From Aedes albopictus (lineage: Eukaryota; Arthropoda; Insecta; Diptera; Culicidae), in the NCBI RefSeq assembly GCF_035046485.1, contig NC_085137.1, positions 12,230,252-12,294,251 on the forward strand: a DNA stretch of 64,000 bases, given 5' to 3'. Position 1 is the first letter of the stretch. Every line of letters starts with the position of its first letter. The position numbers and the translations under genes are program-made. Under the pieces are notes generated by a model, which did not search any database, was not told where the DNA came from, and saw nothing but the letters and a program-made list of their open reading frames with translations. Shown here piece by piece: positions 31,978 to 43,475 of the stretch.

Positions 31978-33132
31978 TTAAATACAATGAAAAGGGGTAG
32001 ATTTTTCCCATTCAGCTATCTCTTCCTCGGATAGCTTACGAGCATATCCTTTAGAGATATATTCCCTTATGGTTTCATTTAACCAATTTTTAATCTCTGG
32101 CTTCGACCCAAACTTAGACTCTTGGTTACTCAAGCGTTTGAAAGCCTGTGTATAACTCTCGGGCATTCGGACATTCTCATTTTTCCACGATAACCCTATT
32201 TCATATCGACTGCCGTCGTATTTCAATGTATTCCTTATTATTTCATTCGCTCGCTTCTCGTCTTTAGATTCCGGCAAGGTTTCGGGGACCTTTACACCAA
32301 AATCCTCTACTGAGAAGTAATTGCGAAGCATCAAGTTTAATTCTTCCTTTTCTTGTATCATTAGCACATGGTCTTCATGGACTTCTTCGCTTATATTGCC
32401 GAAGATTAACCATCCTAAAGGTGTTTCAATGGCGATGGGTTTGTTTGGTCCTGCTTCCATTCGCTTTATTGGTATCAATAAATGGCTGTGACTCAACCCT
32501 ATCAAGATTTTTGGTTGAGCACGTTTGAAGCTAGTTATTGGTAGTTTAGCAAGGTGAGGATAGTCCTCACACATGTCCTTGTAATTAATAGTCTGAACGG
32601 GCAATTGGAGATTTGATACCGTTCTGACGTCCTTTATTAAATATTTTTGTCCCTCAAGGCCTTTTATTTGAAATTGCACTTTGGTACTATTCTTTTCTTC
32701 TTTGGAATGATTCTGCGTCCATTTTATTTTTAATGGAGCAGGTATTCCATTTAAATTGAGCTGATCTGCAATTTGATCATCGAGTAAGGTTAACGATGAT
32801 CCTGGATCTAGAAATGCGTATGTTTCTACGGTGTGTTTGCCATTACGCAGTGTTACCGGAACTATTTGGTAGAAAATTTGAGGGACAAATTTGTGGTGCA
32901 AATTAGTTTGAGCCTCCTCGTGAGGTTCTTTACGACTTGTATTTGTTGAAACTTTAGTTTCATTTTGGCTTGGTCCGAAAGATCTTCGGAAATGTAGCAT
33001 TCGATGGTGTCTTCCCTGACAACCCTCGACGCCGCATCGATCATTAGATCGACATTGTTCCTTATGCCTTTTTAGACATATAGGGCATCCATTTTTTGCC
33101 TTAATTTTTTGCACCCTTTCCCAGGATGACAT
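31978..33132 (-). pseudogene. pol: BEL/Pao zinc knuckle, protease and RT N-terminus (element E)
   Basis: A 384-codon frame. Cys/His cluster at residues about 18-46; protease with FLDPGSSLTLLD at about 110; the RT-preceding ETPLGWLIFGNIS at about 235; thumb-proximal GYARKLSEEEI near the end. It loses frame at about 31985. It is upstream of the RT palm and downstream of gag, normal BEL order. Confidence 0.9.
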
Positions 33133-33566
33133 TTTTTTTTAGTTGAGAACAATCTACAATGCGATGCTTCCCATCACAAATGTAGCATTTCGTGTGCATC
33201 TCGTGATGTAAGTTTACACGAATTTTTCTCTCACCGTAAGGTCTCCCCATTTCTCGTTGAATATCTGCTCGCGGCTTAACGAAATCGAGAAGATCTTTGA
33301 GTATTAATATTTGAATTCCTTAAGCGCCTTTTGCGCGTGTCACTTCTAACCATTTTATTTGTTGCTCGTACGGCAACTTTGTTACTATTTCCTCGATTAA
33401 GCGAGGATCTCTTAGATAGTCTGGCTGCTTCATAGCGTTTAGATGAGACACCAAATTTTCTAAACTATCCGCGATTTCAATTATAGTATTAGGCCCATTT
33501 GATCTAATACGTTCTACCTCCTCCCTTAATTCTCTGTAGAGCCGCTTGAATTGCCCAAATTGCCTT
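33133..33566 (-). pseudogene. gag: Gag C-terminal region (element E), broken
   Basis: Frames here encode the LPYEQQIKWL-like and DLLDFVKPRADIQREM-like Gag segments known from elements A and F, with frameshifts near 33135, 33320 and 33585. Confidence 0.7.
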
Positions 33567-34187
33567 TCAAGGCGCTCTAATATTATGCAAGCGTGTCAAA
33601 TTTTCCGAATCTGTATATTCACCTGATTCGGTTGTTTTTTGAAATCTCCGCTTATATGCGGGCCATTCTCGAGCTATTCCCGAGAATGTGGGTAGTGTTT
33701 GTAACTGCCATTTTATTATTACAGACAAGATTTTAGTTTCGGATTCTTGTCTACCTTCGTCAGATGATTCTGAATTGTTTGTTATTTTTGATTTTTTCAG
33801 GACATCAGCAAGACCTTGTAATATATCCTGCTTACTGTCCTCTGTTTTAATTTTTTCTTCCAGCTCCTGCTTATGCTTCATGAGCTCCAATTCCATTGAG
33901 GTTGCATGGACCTCAGCGCTCTTTTGCGCTTTAGCCCGCTTTTCCAGTTCTAATTGAAATTTTGCAAGAACTTGTTTGGCTTCATTTAATTCCGCCGCAT
34001 CGGCTGCGCATCGAACGCACAGCCAATCTTCTTCCGGGCCTGGACTGTGATCGAGTTTGGCGCACCCAAGGTGGAACCAGCGATCACAATTATCGCAGGC
34101 CACTAAATCTTCTTCTTCGTCGATGCGTTTACACAACCGACAATGTCCGTTATCGTTCATGACGAACTGGAACTTTTTCTTTGGCAT
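33567..34187 (-). pseudogene. gag: BEL/Pao Gag with PHD finger (element E)
   Basis: The N-terminal C4HC3 PHD finger (CRLC...CDNCDRWFHLGC...WLCVRC), a coiled coil and the LPTFSGIAREWPAYKRRF core are present. A deletion near 33585 ends the frame. About 50-60% alike to element A Gag by eye, so an independent family keeping the same finger. Confidence 0.85.
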
Positions 34188-34309
34188 TTTAGCAAAGTTG
34201 ATTTAATCTTAAGATTCTTTATTTAATTTGGCAGATTGTTTCGCACGTGGGCGAGTTATTTGTTGTTTGAATAGATTGCCCTCTGGTAAATTATTTACTC
34301 AGATCAACC

Positions 34310-34425
34310 CTGTTAGTGGCTTAAATTGCCTTGGATTTTAAACGGACCTTTCGGTGCCGTTAACCTTAGGACGGCTTATTGGTGCCGACAACCTTGGCTT
34401 ATTGCCTTAAACCTTTTAGCTTTTT
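34310..34425 (-). repeat. Short, decayed leader array (element E)
   Basis: Two to three diverged copies of the CGGCTTATTGGTGCCG and GGCTTA.ATTGCCTT motifs found in the 53-bp array of elements A and D, in the same leader position. Confidence 0.7.
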
Positions 34426-34474
34426 TTTATTTTTAAATTTTAAGATTTTTCAGGTCCTTTGCTAAGGCCTGTTT

Positions 34475-34714
34475 GCAGCTAAGGGTTTCGGTTGCTCGTA
34501 TCTAAACTTGAATACTGATTGCACAACCTCTTTTTGTTTCGATGTTCCAGGCCACAAAGCTAACTTATAGTGCCTGGACTCCGATAATTTATTCGGCGCT
34601 ATCGATTGTTTTAACCAGCGCTTATGTAACGAGCTTTGGTTGATTTTTTCAAATTGCCGGTCTCGCTCGTTAAAAATTTCTGCGACTTCTTTTATCTCTC
34701 TTATGAGAGCGTCG
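34475..34714 (-). pseudogene. BEL leader mini-ORF (element E), start lost
   Basis: The translated remnant matches 47442-47741 through EIKEVAEIFNERDRQF, HKRWLK and LALWPGTSKQKEVVQ. The initiating ATG is not present and the C-terminus is frameshifted. Confidence 0.7.
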
Positions 34715-34729
34715 CCTGAGATTTGAATT

Positions 34730-34940
34730 GTGTGCCTTTCGGAAAAGGCCTTTCTTTTTGTCTATTTTTTTTCTCACTTTAAGGCATGCAATATTTACGA
34801 ACGTTAAGGTGTCGCTAACCTTTGACTTACCTGTGTACTCAGTCTGGTGACTGAATACTTATCATTGACGCCTCGCGCCTTTTTTCACTTCACCGTTTCA
34901 CTATTTCACTTTTTAACTTTGCTCCTCTCTGGAGCCACCA
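34730..34940 (-). other. Element E leader and PBS
   Basis: Leader like that at 41600-41815, ending with the PBS 19-mer at 34922-34940. Confidence 0.7.
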
Positions 34941-34941
34941 A

Positions 34942-35045
34942 TGTGGTTTGTGCGAAGGTGTTCCTGGTGGAACTTGTGAGTTCGTTGGGGTTTGGTTAAA
35001 AAGTGCGTTCCAAGTGTTCTCTGAATGTGACTTGTATCTTCGACA
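34942..35045 (-). mobile_element. Element E LTR remnant
   Basis: Starts with TG next to the PBS and continues about 100 bp before Gypsy LTR sequence begins near 35046. The remainder is lost. Confidence 0.5.
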
Positions 35046-35275
35046 AGTCACTAATAAAACAAACTCATTCTTTGGTTTCAGGAATAAGAATCCTCTTTAT
35101 TTTTCTCGTCTTTAGTTTTATATAATTACATTTTTCAATTTAGTCAATACATAGATAGTTGAGTTTAATCGAATACAGATATGGGAAAACTATCTAACTT
35201 GGCGTCGGAGGCGTTACTTTAACAACCATCTGTCATACGGTCTTCTGATTGGATCGTCGGTGTCACCTTGGATTA
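35046..35275 (-). mobile_element. mdg1-like Gypsy LTR fragment, copy 2
   Basis: Matches 36280-36510 closely (AATAAGAATCCTCTTTATTTTTC, ACTATCTAACTTGGCGTCGG segments). Confidence 0.65.
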
Positions 35276-35349
35276 TTCTATGTTTACTTTTGACCAAGTT
35301 TGAAAACTCACGTTTAATGTGGGCTTCGAGTTCTCGGAGCCGATCCATT
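35276..35349 (-). pseudogene. gag: Start of mdg1-like Gag
   Basis: Minus-strand MDRLRELEAHIKREF start followed by about 10 codons, then the LTR fragment. Same start as in the copy at 20645. Confidence 0.45.
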
Positions 35350-35892
35350 TAATATACATTTTGTTGTTCGAAATGAATTTTTATCTAATAAACAAGCACA
35401 CACACACTTTAAAATCATGAATTTTCGTAACAATAAACTGATGTATAATTCAAAATATATTTTTTTTTACAAATTAGAAATCAACTATTTATGAGATTAT
35501 TATATTTGCTCTTTAACACTTTCAAGAAATTCATCTATTAAGATCCAAATTTCTAAAGGAATTGGATCATCCATTCTTACTTTTATGATTATTGTATGAA
35601 TTGAGAACATGAAAAAAAAACTTAACTTAAGGTTTTAAACTTTACTTATCTTTTACGCTGTTTTCCGTAGTTGATGATTATACCACGCCGTCAAATGGTG
35701 GTGGCACACTTGGAAGACTCGGTGTTTGCAGTAATGCTCAGCATCTGCTTCCATCGGTTGGCCTTCTTGCTGTATCCTCTTCGATGTATTCTTATTTTGT
35801 ATTATTACGGGGTGTACCCGTTTTTGCACTGTTTACCATAACGGTAGAATTTTCTTCGTTGATTGACGCACGTATTGTTCAAATGTTTTTTT
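35350..35892 (-). other. Gypsy leader between small membrane ORF and gag
   Basis: AT-rich. Contains a 24-codon frame at about 35500-35573. Nothing else supported. Confidence 0.4.
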
Positions 35893-36078
35893 TTATTTAC
35901 TTTTCTTCACTGACTTACAGATTACAGATTTACAGATTACTATAAATATTAGCAAAATAGCAATCACACTCACAGCTCCAGCAACAAACTTATCTTCCAT
36001 GCTGCTGCTAATACTGGCGGTGTTAGTAATGATCTCGTCACTACTAAACCAGCCCATGATGAATTTGCGTAGCTTCAC
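35893..36078 (-). CDS. Leader small membrane ORF of mdg1-like Gypsy element (61 codons)
   Basis: Starts MKLRKFIMGWFSSDEI. From the internal methionine the MGWFSS start has glycine 2 and serine 6, as in N-myristoylated proteins. A single membrane helix (VSVIAILLIFIVIC) and a lysine-rich end follow. It lies between PBS and gag of the LTR element at 36259-36797. A broken copy is at about 20850 and an analogous frame at 57900-58190. Role unknown; membrane targeting is an inference. Confidence 0.5.
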   Translation of the reverse strand: MKLRKFIMGWFSSDEIITNTASISSSMEDKFVAGAVSVIAILLIFIVICKSVICKSVKKSK

Positions 36079-36258
36079 TATGCACTTTCTCCAATTGGCA
36101 CTTTGTGGTTTGTGATTCGAATTTTTCTAGTATAGAATCTTCACTTTGTTTCGATTTTTCAAGCTTCACTTTGATCCGATTTTTCGAGTTGTAAATTTAC
36201 ACTTTAATTCACTTTTTCAAGGTAAATTTCACTCTTTGATCCGAAGCATTGCTCGCTC

Positions 36259-36797
36259 GGGAGAAAAACGGTCGCCATAAAACAAACTCATTCTTTGGGT
36301 TCAGGAATAAGAATCCTCTTTATTTTTCTCGTCTTTAGTTTTTATAAAATTACATTATTCAATTTAGTCAATACATAGATAGTTAAGTTTAATCGAATAC
36401 AGATATGGGAAAACTATCTAACTTGGCGTCGGAGGCGTTACTTTAACAACCATCTGTCATACGGTCTTCTGATTGGTTCGTCGGTGTCAGCTTGGATTAA
36501 CCGTTGCGTCGTTCTGTTCTGTTTAGTTCGTGAGAGTAAGTTTAGAGTGCGAGAGCGAAACATGTGAAAGAGAATGTGGTGAGTTACCATATGTTGTAGT
36601 TAAATTCAATCAGAACGTGAGAGCCTATGAATGTTTATTATTTCTTTAGTGGGTCACTGGGTATGTCGTTGCTCGCTATGTGAGAACTAGAACGGAGAGT
36701 AGGATTGCTGTGTAAGTCAACTGGATGTGGTTCAGCTGGTATGGCTTAGCTATGGTGTTGAAAGATACGGGTTGCATATTCATTGGTAGGCTATGGG
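36259..36797 (-). mobile_element. Gypsy (mdg1-like) PBS and LTR, copy 3
   Basis: PBS TGGCGACCGTTTTTCTCC ends at 36277; LTR 36278-36797. Matches 20976-21560. Homology stops at about 36797. Confidence 0.65.
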
Positions 36798-36961
36798 AAA
36801 TGGACCTGAGGGTCTCCAGATACTTGCACTTTCTTCGACTGAGTTTTTCCCATGTTGTCGAATATTTTTCACTATTTCACTAACACTGTACTTGGTTTGA
36901 GTCGGAGAATTTTCACTAACTCACGCTCGGCTGTCACGGTCAGCCATGTGATTTATGTGGA
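36798..36961 (-). other. Leader of another Gypsy-type element with PBS
   Basis: Minus-sense TGGCTGACCGTGACAG at 36931-36946 resembles the TGGCGACCGT PBS group. Only a few LTR bases remain before the glycoprotein fragment. Confidence 0.4.
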
Positions 36962-37387
36962 TTAGGTTGGTCGTGTCAGCCCTGTATAAGCGTATCTTCT
37001 CTCATAATCAGAAGTATGAGAGTGTATTCCACAATGCTTAACTATACGCTTAATTATTACCTTACATTGGTATACCATAGCGCTACTCTTAGCGCTTCTC
37101 TGAAGTACTTGAATCGGTACTTCTACCGTAGTAAGGTTTTTGATAGTGGGTATGCAAGAATCCACATCCAGCAGAGAATAGCTGGTCATATTGATGTCAG
37201 GATTAGCGCAGTCATAAGCAATTAATCCTGAGGGTTCCGATCCAAACACGGTCCCTATGCAAAATAACATAATTAATGCCTTGAGGGCCCCTCTTGAAGA
37301 GAATCGAATTTTCTTCGAGGGAACTTCGTTCCCGCGCGACGTCTGGTTCTTTTCTTTGTTTATCTTATCGTTCCAACGATCGTGCAT
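36962..37387 (-). pseudogene. Glycoprotein N-terminus in the env position of element F
   Basis: 141 codons: a basic start, a hydrophobic signal (ALIMLFCIGTVFGS), then an AYDC...TSYSLLDVDSC pattern parallel to the FDC...ISLIETPLC start of the glycoprotein at 15631. A second part has CKVIIKRIVKHCG, like CKLEAFHQVQRCG. It directly follows the pol tail, so it sits where env belongs. The body is lost at 36962 to a Gypsy fragment. It is a distinct, diverged glycoprotein lineage. Confidence 0.7.
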
Positions 37388-37439
37388 CTCTTTAACTTTG
37401 TCAACGTCTATCTTACGGCGCTCTCCCTAGGACTTCCGC

Positions 37440-37920
37440 TTAAGGGTCCTTCAGAATCTTTTCTTGATTTACTATTGCATCTTTTGGAAGTGTTTTTACC
37501 CATTCCTTTTCGGTGGGTTTTCTTCCTTTCATTACTCGTGAGGTAGTTGGAAGTTCCAGCTCCTCATGGGCGTATGCCTCACGATGGTGATTGATGATGC
37601 ATATATCCTTTATTTTTGGATACTTGAGTTTTGCGATCGCTTTTGATTCAATTCTTGGAATCAATTTGTGAATTTTATCGTTCGACTTACGATTTGATTC
37701 CGATTTGTGCGGCTTAGCCTGAGGTTCCTGGCTGATGATTAACGGGAGCAGGAGTCGAATTTGGTTCCTGTTTCGCGTTATCATCGTCCTTGTTCTTTAC
37801 ATCCAAGACTGCTATCTTTGTGGCAGGTCTGGAGTATATGCCTTGTATAGTTTTGATCTGAGCGGATCGTACCTGGCCATCCGCTGCTCGTCTCACTTCT
37901 ATAATTCTTCCCTTTAGCCA
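37440..37920 (-). pseudogene. pol: BEL/Pao integrase C-terminal tail (element F)
   Basis: VRSAQIKTIQGIYSRPATKIAVLDV matches the end of BEL integrases (RAADGQ... RPATKIAVL). A proline- and lysine-rich extension follows in another frame, ending just before the glycoprotein start. Frame changes near 37750. Confidence 0.7.
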
Positions 37921-38500
37921 TTTTCCTGGATGCGTTTCTTTGTCCGTTATATAAGCACAATGTCTCCCTCTTTTAGTGGCTCAACCTTCTTTGTCCACTT
38001 ATTGCGATTTACGAGAGTTGGTACGAACTCCTTCTGCCATCGTACCCAAAAATGTTGAGAGTATTGATTTATTCTCTCATACTGTTTTTTCGTTAAGCAT
38101 CCGGTAGGGATGGAATAAGGAGGCGCATATTCGCCAGCTCTTCCAATTAAGAAATGAAACGGCGTAAGAGGTTCCTCCTCTTCGCTTTCCAATGATATGT
38201 GAATTAATGGCCTAGAGTTCAATATAAATTCTGCTTGAATAAGAGCAGATCTTAATTCCTCTATTGTAGGCTTTCGTGTCTGGGTACACTCTGGTATAGC
38301 CTTTAGACACCTTTTAATTCCCTGAATCAATCTTTCCCAAGCTCCTCCAAAGTGCGGAGCGGTGGGAGGATTGAATGTCCAGTTGATTACCATTGACGCT
38401 GCAACTCCTCCGCCCAAGTTTTTATTGATTTCGTCTATGTCTGCTTTCACCTCTTTTTCGGCCCCAACGAAATTGGTTCCATTGTCACTGTAGAGGTGGT
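37921..38500 (-). pseudogene. pol: BEL/Pao integrase core, second half (element F)
   Basis: YSDNGTNFVGAEKE carries the second catalytic Asp and PPTAPHFGGAWERLI the catalytic Glu of the DDE integrase. FILNSRPL and LTPFHFLIGR follow, as in this clade. The first Asp and zinc domain are missing: the Pao region joins integrase directly near 38500. Confidence 0.85.
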
Positions 38501-38760
38501 ACCTTTATGGCGTTAGCCTGTTGTATGATTGTAAGGAATTGTTTCCATTGTTTGTAGGAGCTGTCGGACAGGAGTGAATCCCAATCTGACATTTCTATAT
38601 GCTATTTTTGCATTAAAATTTTTCCATGTATTGTCAAATTGGAAATTAACCCCATTGGATCGTAAATGCTCATGACGAAAGACAGCATCTCTCTCATCGT
38701 TGGACGTCTTGCGTTTGTTCGGACAGCGTCCGGTAATCGGTTGAAATTTAATTTATAGCT
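38501..38760 (-). pseudogene. pol: BEL/Pao linker domain (element F)
   Basis: TMREMLSFVMSIYDPMGLISNLTIHG and DSSYKQWKQF motifs. Frame change near 38600. RNase H deleted at the integrase junction. Confidence 0.8.
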
Positions 38761-39991
38761 GATGCAATCTAGAATGGTATCCCAATATACGCCCAATACT
38801 TTTTCACCTTGTGACTCCTTATCCTCGAATATCTTTACAGGGTTTACCTGTACTCTATTCGCTGGTAGTTCCGACAAAAACAGCCTTATTATTAGAGATA
38901 AAATTTCTTATAAAGAAGCCTGCGTGTTGGTGTATCTTTATCACTCCCTTTATTGTTTCGACGGCTTCCTTCGTGGAGTCGAAACTATTAATATAGTCGT
39001 CAACATAATGTTGTTTGACTATGGCTTCTGCTGCCTTAGGTAACACTTCCTTGAATTGCTCGGCATTATGATTCTTCACAATTTGAGCGCAAGCAGGTGG
39101 AACCAAATGGCATGACTTGCATCACGTAAACGTCTGGTTCTCTAGTCTGATCACAATCTCTAAATAAGAAGCATTGTTTACGTTGGTCTTGAGGTCTAAT
39201 TTTAATCTGGCTGAACATCTCTTTGATGTCCCCCGCTATTGCTGTGCGGCCCTCTCGGAATCTCATCGTTACTCCTAGGGATGACGTCGTTGCGTCAGGC
39301 CCCGATAAAAGTGCAGAGTTAAATGAAACTCCTTTTACTTTGGCAGCGGCATCAAAAACTAATCGTGGCTTTGGGGGATTTTTGTTCTGACGATAAAGTG
39401 GGGCAAATAATATGCATCCTTATGCCATTCGATTCTCTCTGCAGGGGATAGCTTTCTGACGTATCCCTTATTCTTGTAATCGTTCATGGTTTCGAGTAGC
39501 CACTCTTTTAATTTTAAGTTGCCCTTCAGCTTTTGTTCTTGCCCAACCAAGCGCTTCAATGCTTGCTGGTAGCTGTCTGGGAAAGTGAAACTGTCTTGCT
39601 TCCACAATAATCCAATTTCATAGCGGTCCCCGTCGTATTTTAGGGTTTCCGCAACAATTTTATTTTATCTTTTGACCTCTTCTGATTCTGGTAGATTTTC
39701 GGGAACCGTAACCCCGAAATCTTCAACTGAGAAGTAATGTTGCATCAATTCATGAGCCTTCGCTTCTTCATGGATCATTAGAGCATGATCCTCGTGAATG
39801 TTTTTGCTTATGTTACCGAATATTAACCATCCTAGCGGGGTTTCTATTGCCATCGGCTGGTTTGGCTCTGCGAATCGTCGGTCTGTTGGCATCAAGAGAT
39901 GGCTGTGATTCAGACCGATCAGCAGTTTGGGCTGGGCCTTTTTGTAACTATGTATCGGTAAATCTTCCAAATGAGGATATTCTTCTACCAT
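38761..39991 (-). pseudogene. pol: BEL/Pao reverse transcriptase (element F)
   Basis: Pieces in several frames: ETPLGWLIFGNIS at about 39850; [11 protein letters not shown] at 39420; [15 protein letters not shown] at 39220; HYVDDYINSF at 39020. A stop at 39665-39667, and frameshifts at about 39370, 39105 and 38870, break it. Same order as elements A and E. Confidence 0.9.
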
Positions 39992-40021
39992 CTCTTTATA
40001 GTCGATGGTTTGGACTGGCAG

Positions 40022-40717
40022 CTAAAGATTCTTTGCCGTCCTAACATTGTCTAGCGTGAACTCGCGTCCACTGGTTCCCTTTATCTTTAATTGCACCCTC
40101 TGACTTTGCTTTTCTTCTCTTGAAAAGTCTTGGGTCCATTCGATTTTCAGTGGGGCGGGAACCCCTTCCAGCTGAAGCTGATGTACAAGTTGCCTATCTA
40201 CCAAGGTCAATGAAGAACCGGGATCTAGAAAGGCGTATGTGCGAGTTTCACGATCACCATTTCGGAGTGTTACCGGAATAATCTGGTAGAACACTTCTGA
40301 CATAAATTGGTGATGCAAGTGTGTCCTAGCTACCGCTGGCTTGGTATCTTGCACTCTTACGGTTTTGTTTTTATTCTCGCTTCTTTGTGGCGTTTGGTTA
40401 TAGTGGAGCATTCTATGATGCTTTCCCTTGCATCCATAAAAACCACATAATTTGTTAAGTTTGCACGGTCCACCATGCCTCCTTAGACATGTGAAACATG
40501 CATGCTTATTCGTCAATGTTCTCATCCTCTCCCATGGTGATAAGCCCCTGAACTGGGAGCATTCTTCTATCCCATGAGATTCGTTGCAAATATAACAACG
40601 ATTGTGGGTTTCCTGATGCAGGTTTATTCTATTACGCCGTTCTGACGGCTGTCTGGACATCTCTCGTTGGATGTCGGCTCTTGGCTTTATGAAGTCCAAC
40701 AAATCTTTAAGGGTCAT
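40022..40717 (-). pseudogene. pol: BEL/Pao zinc knuckles and protease (element F)
   Basis: Cys/His clusters (CYICNESHGIEEC, CFTCLRRHGGPC) then protease with AFLDPGSSLTLVD. A TAG at 40022-40024 interrupts the frame shared with the RT start. In-frame with gag upstream except for the stop at 40742. Confidence 0.85.
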
Positions 40718-40741
40718 GATGGAATTCCCTTGTTTCGATTT

Positions 40742-41450
40742 TTATTGCAAGGACTCCATCCATTTGACTTGCTGCTCATATGGCAACTTACTGACAATTT
40801 CCTCTACCAGTCGAGGATCTCGTAGATATTCTTGCTGCTTCATGGCCTCTAGATGAGATACCAAATTCTCTAGGGCGTCAGCAGTTTCAATTATAACGTA
40901 AGATCCACCGGATCTTATGCGTTCGATATCATCTCGCAATTCTTTGTAGATCTTTTTAAATTGTCCGAATTGTTTTTTCCACCCGATCCAAAATTTGTGG
41001 AATGTTAGATGGATCGAGCATTAATTCTTGGACGCCTCTGGCAGCAGTCCCGCTCAGGGCTTGCTGCAATCGGATTAAATTCTCTGAATCCGTGTACTCT
41101 CCGGATTCAGTTGTTTCTAAGAAGCGCCGTTTGAAGAGTGGCCATTCTCTGGCGATGCCGGAGAAGGTTGGCAATGATTGGAGTTGTCTTCTCATTAATA
41201 CGGACAGCACCTTTCCTTCAGATACATGATTGTTATCTAAAGATTCATTAGAGGATGTTTTTTCGCGGGCTTGTTTCAAGACTTGCGCTAGACCCTTTAG
41301 CACATCTTGCTTAGAGTCTTCCTCCTTCTCCTTATTCTGCATTTCTTGTTTAATGTGATTTAATTCCAACTCCAAGGAGGTTGAGTGAACCTCGGATCTT
41401 CGTTGAGCCTTGGTTCTTTCCTCCAAATCTATCTGTAACTGTCGTAGTGC
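40742..41450 (-). pseudogene. gag: BEL/Pao Gag lacking the PHD finger (element F)
   Basis: Coiled coil, LPTFSGIAREWPLFKRRF core and LPYEQQVKWM end. The N-terminal PHD region is deleted at about 41450, where mini-ORF sequence abuts. A frameshift near 40950 and a stop at 40742-40744. Confidence 0.8.
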
Positions 41451-41815
41451 CTAGTTTCAACTAATTTATTATCCGCAATTGGTTTGTTTGACCAGCGCTT
41501 ATGACTGGGACTTTGGCTGATTTTATGGAATTGTCGGTCCCGCTCGTTAAAAACTTCGGCGACGTCCTTAATATCTTGTGTAGGATCGTCACCAGGCATA
41601 TCCTTGTAAAAAATTAAATGTAAAGGTTTTGTGAAAAAATTGGAGAAGTTTCTTTCCTTAAGTTTTTGGATAAGGGATTTTCTTTCCGTCTATTTTCTTT
41701 TCACTTAAGGCATGCAATATTCACGAACTTTAAGGTGTCGCTAACCTTTGACTTACCTGATTACCACTGGCACTTACACTTCTAACGATCGCGATGCTCC
41801 TCTCTGGAGCCACCA
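41451..41815 (-). other. Element F leader: mini-ORF remnant and PBS
   Basis: 41455-41600 encodes the N-terminal half of the leader mini-ORF (MPGDDPTQDIKDVAEVF-like). 41601-41796 is leader. The PBS 19-mer is at 41797-41815. Confidence 0.7.
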
Positions 41816-41818
41816 AAC

Positions 41819-42255
41819 TGTCACGGTCGCGGGACCCGAAGAACACCGGGCCTAGCCTAGCTTTGACGACACTACGTAACCCGGTGTTACGTCGCGAAGG
41901 AAACTCTTCGGTGTGACAAGCCCTGAGTAAGTGGTCAGTGTAATACTGATTTCGATTTTCAACAAACAGACTTGTCTGGTTTTTGTAGATCTAGCTCTTG
42001 TTCGAATTAGCCTTGGTAAGGGTCTAGTACCGCGTTAGTTTAGGGGGGCGGCCCATGTTCCGTCTTCAGAAGGATAATTCGTCAAAAGCTTTAAATCCGT
42101 CTAAGTCAGTTTTTAGCTTGTGGAATAGAGAAATCTCTCGGTTTACCCCAGAGAAGTATCTAAGCCTTAAGCGCTAGACTTTTCCTTCAAATAAAGTTGG
42201 GAAGGGCCTAGTACCGCGTTAGTTTAGGGGGGCGGCCTATGTTCCGTCTTCAGAA
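41819..42255 (-). mobile_element. BEL family-2 LTR, copy c, truncated
   Basis: The PBS-side 437 bp of the family-2 LTR with both 57-bp duplicates (about 42012 and 42199). The rest is replaced by the glycoprotein at 42256. Confidence 0.75.
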
Positions 42256-43439
42256 CCGGCAGCTCATTATAGCATTCATCGGTCAAAACTCTTGGCATAA
42301 CTGCAACCTCTCTGCACTTGGCAACATGGACGACTTCTCCCCTAACTACAGCTGTGTAACCAAGAGACTTGAAATATTGATAGGCAAACTCCTTCGGTGA
42401 TATTAGAGCTAATGTCATCAGGTTCTCAGTTATCCTATTTTGCATGTGACCCCTTTCCTGCTCGAATAACCTAAATAGACGATCCACTTCCTGTTTCGTA
42501 TGTCTCATTACATAAACGAATTTGGAATTTATGTAATTTAAAAGGTTCACATCCTCTGAACCCACCGGCTTTACCATGGGAAATTCGGGAGAGTTTTGTG
42601 GTACTATGGTTACAAACAGCCGTGGATGTTCTGTGGAAAAGGAGTTGAATCCACAGATGGATGTCCCTGGCTTCCCCAACTTCACTTGAAAATCATAGTC
42701 TCCTTCTCCAGCGAATCCTTGTCCACAATAAGCTGAGCCATCCCCCTAAAAACTAGAGAGTTTTTTGAGTTCACTGACCTACAATCTGGACTAGGCACTG
42801 CCCAAAACAGATGGCCATAACCTGAATGATCACACCTCGCTTCCCCCACATTGCAGACTACGCCATTAGGGAATTTTACCTGCCCTTCATCATGGAATAA
42901 CCGAGCAGTCCCTACCGTGTAAGTCATCTCCAGTCTTGTATTCCTCACAGCCCTGTCCCATCTGATACCAGATGGAGATGTCAATGTGCCTCCGGATGTA
43001 CAACTTCCTCCATCTATCCCTCCAAAACTTGTATAACTGTACGAGAAGTAACCATTCTTTGATAGAGTTACTCGAGTATTCGACCCCCAACGCAGATTTA
43101 TGAAATTAGAGTGGACCATATCTATGCACTCGTCACGACTAATTTCAAGGACCTCTGAGTAGTATCCACTATTGTGCCAAGTGTCTAGGGAGACTCCGCA
43201 TCTGTGCACTTGATGGAATGCTTCCAGTTTACATCTTAAGAATGATATTTCTGATATAGAGGTGGTTTGAGTAACAGCGATTGATACAAGTTGGGAAGTT
43301 ATATTGGGCTGCTTAGATGCACATAAGGGGGTTTCAATAAGTGAGATCGTGGTTTTGTTGATCGCGACCCCCCTGCAATCAAAGCACTAAGAGCCCAAGA
43401 TCCTGAGAATAAAATTGATGTTAATACTACAACAAACAT
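42256..43439 (-). pseudogene. Glycoprotein copy C, broken
   Basis: Close relative of 13715-15631. It covers the signal peptide through the CYNELPV segment, so the distal ectodomain and membrane anchor are lost at the LTR junction. A one-base deletion near 43388 and a roughly 30-bp deletion near 42700 break the frame. Confidence 0.8.
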
Positions 43440-43475
43440 TTTGACAGTTGACTCCTGGGACTATGTGACAAATAG

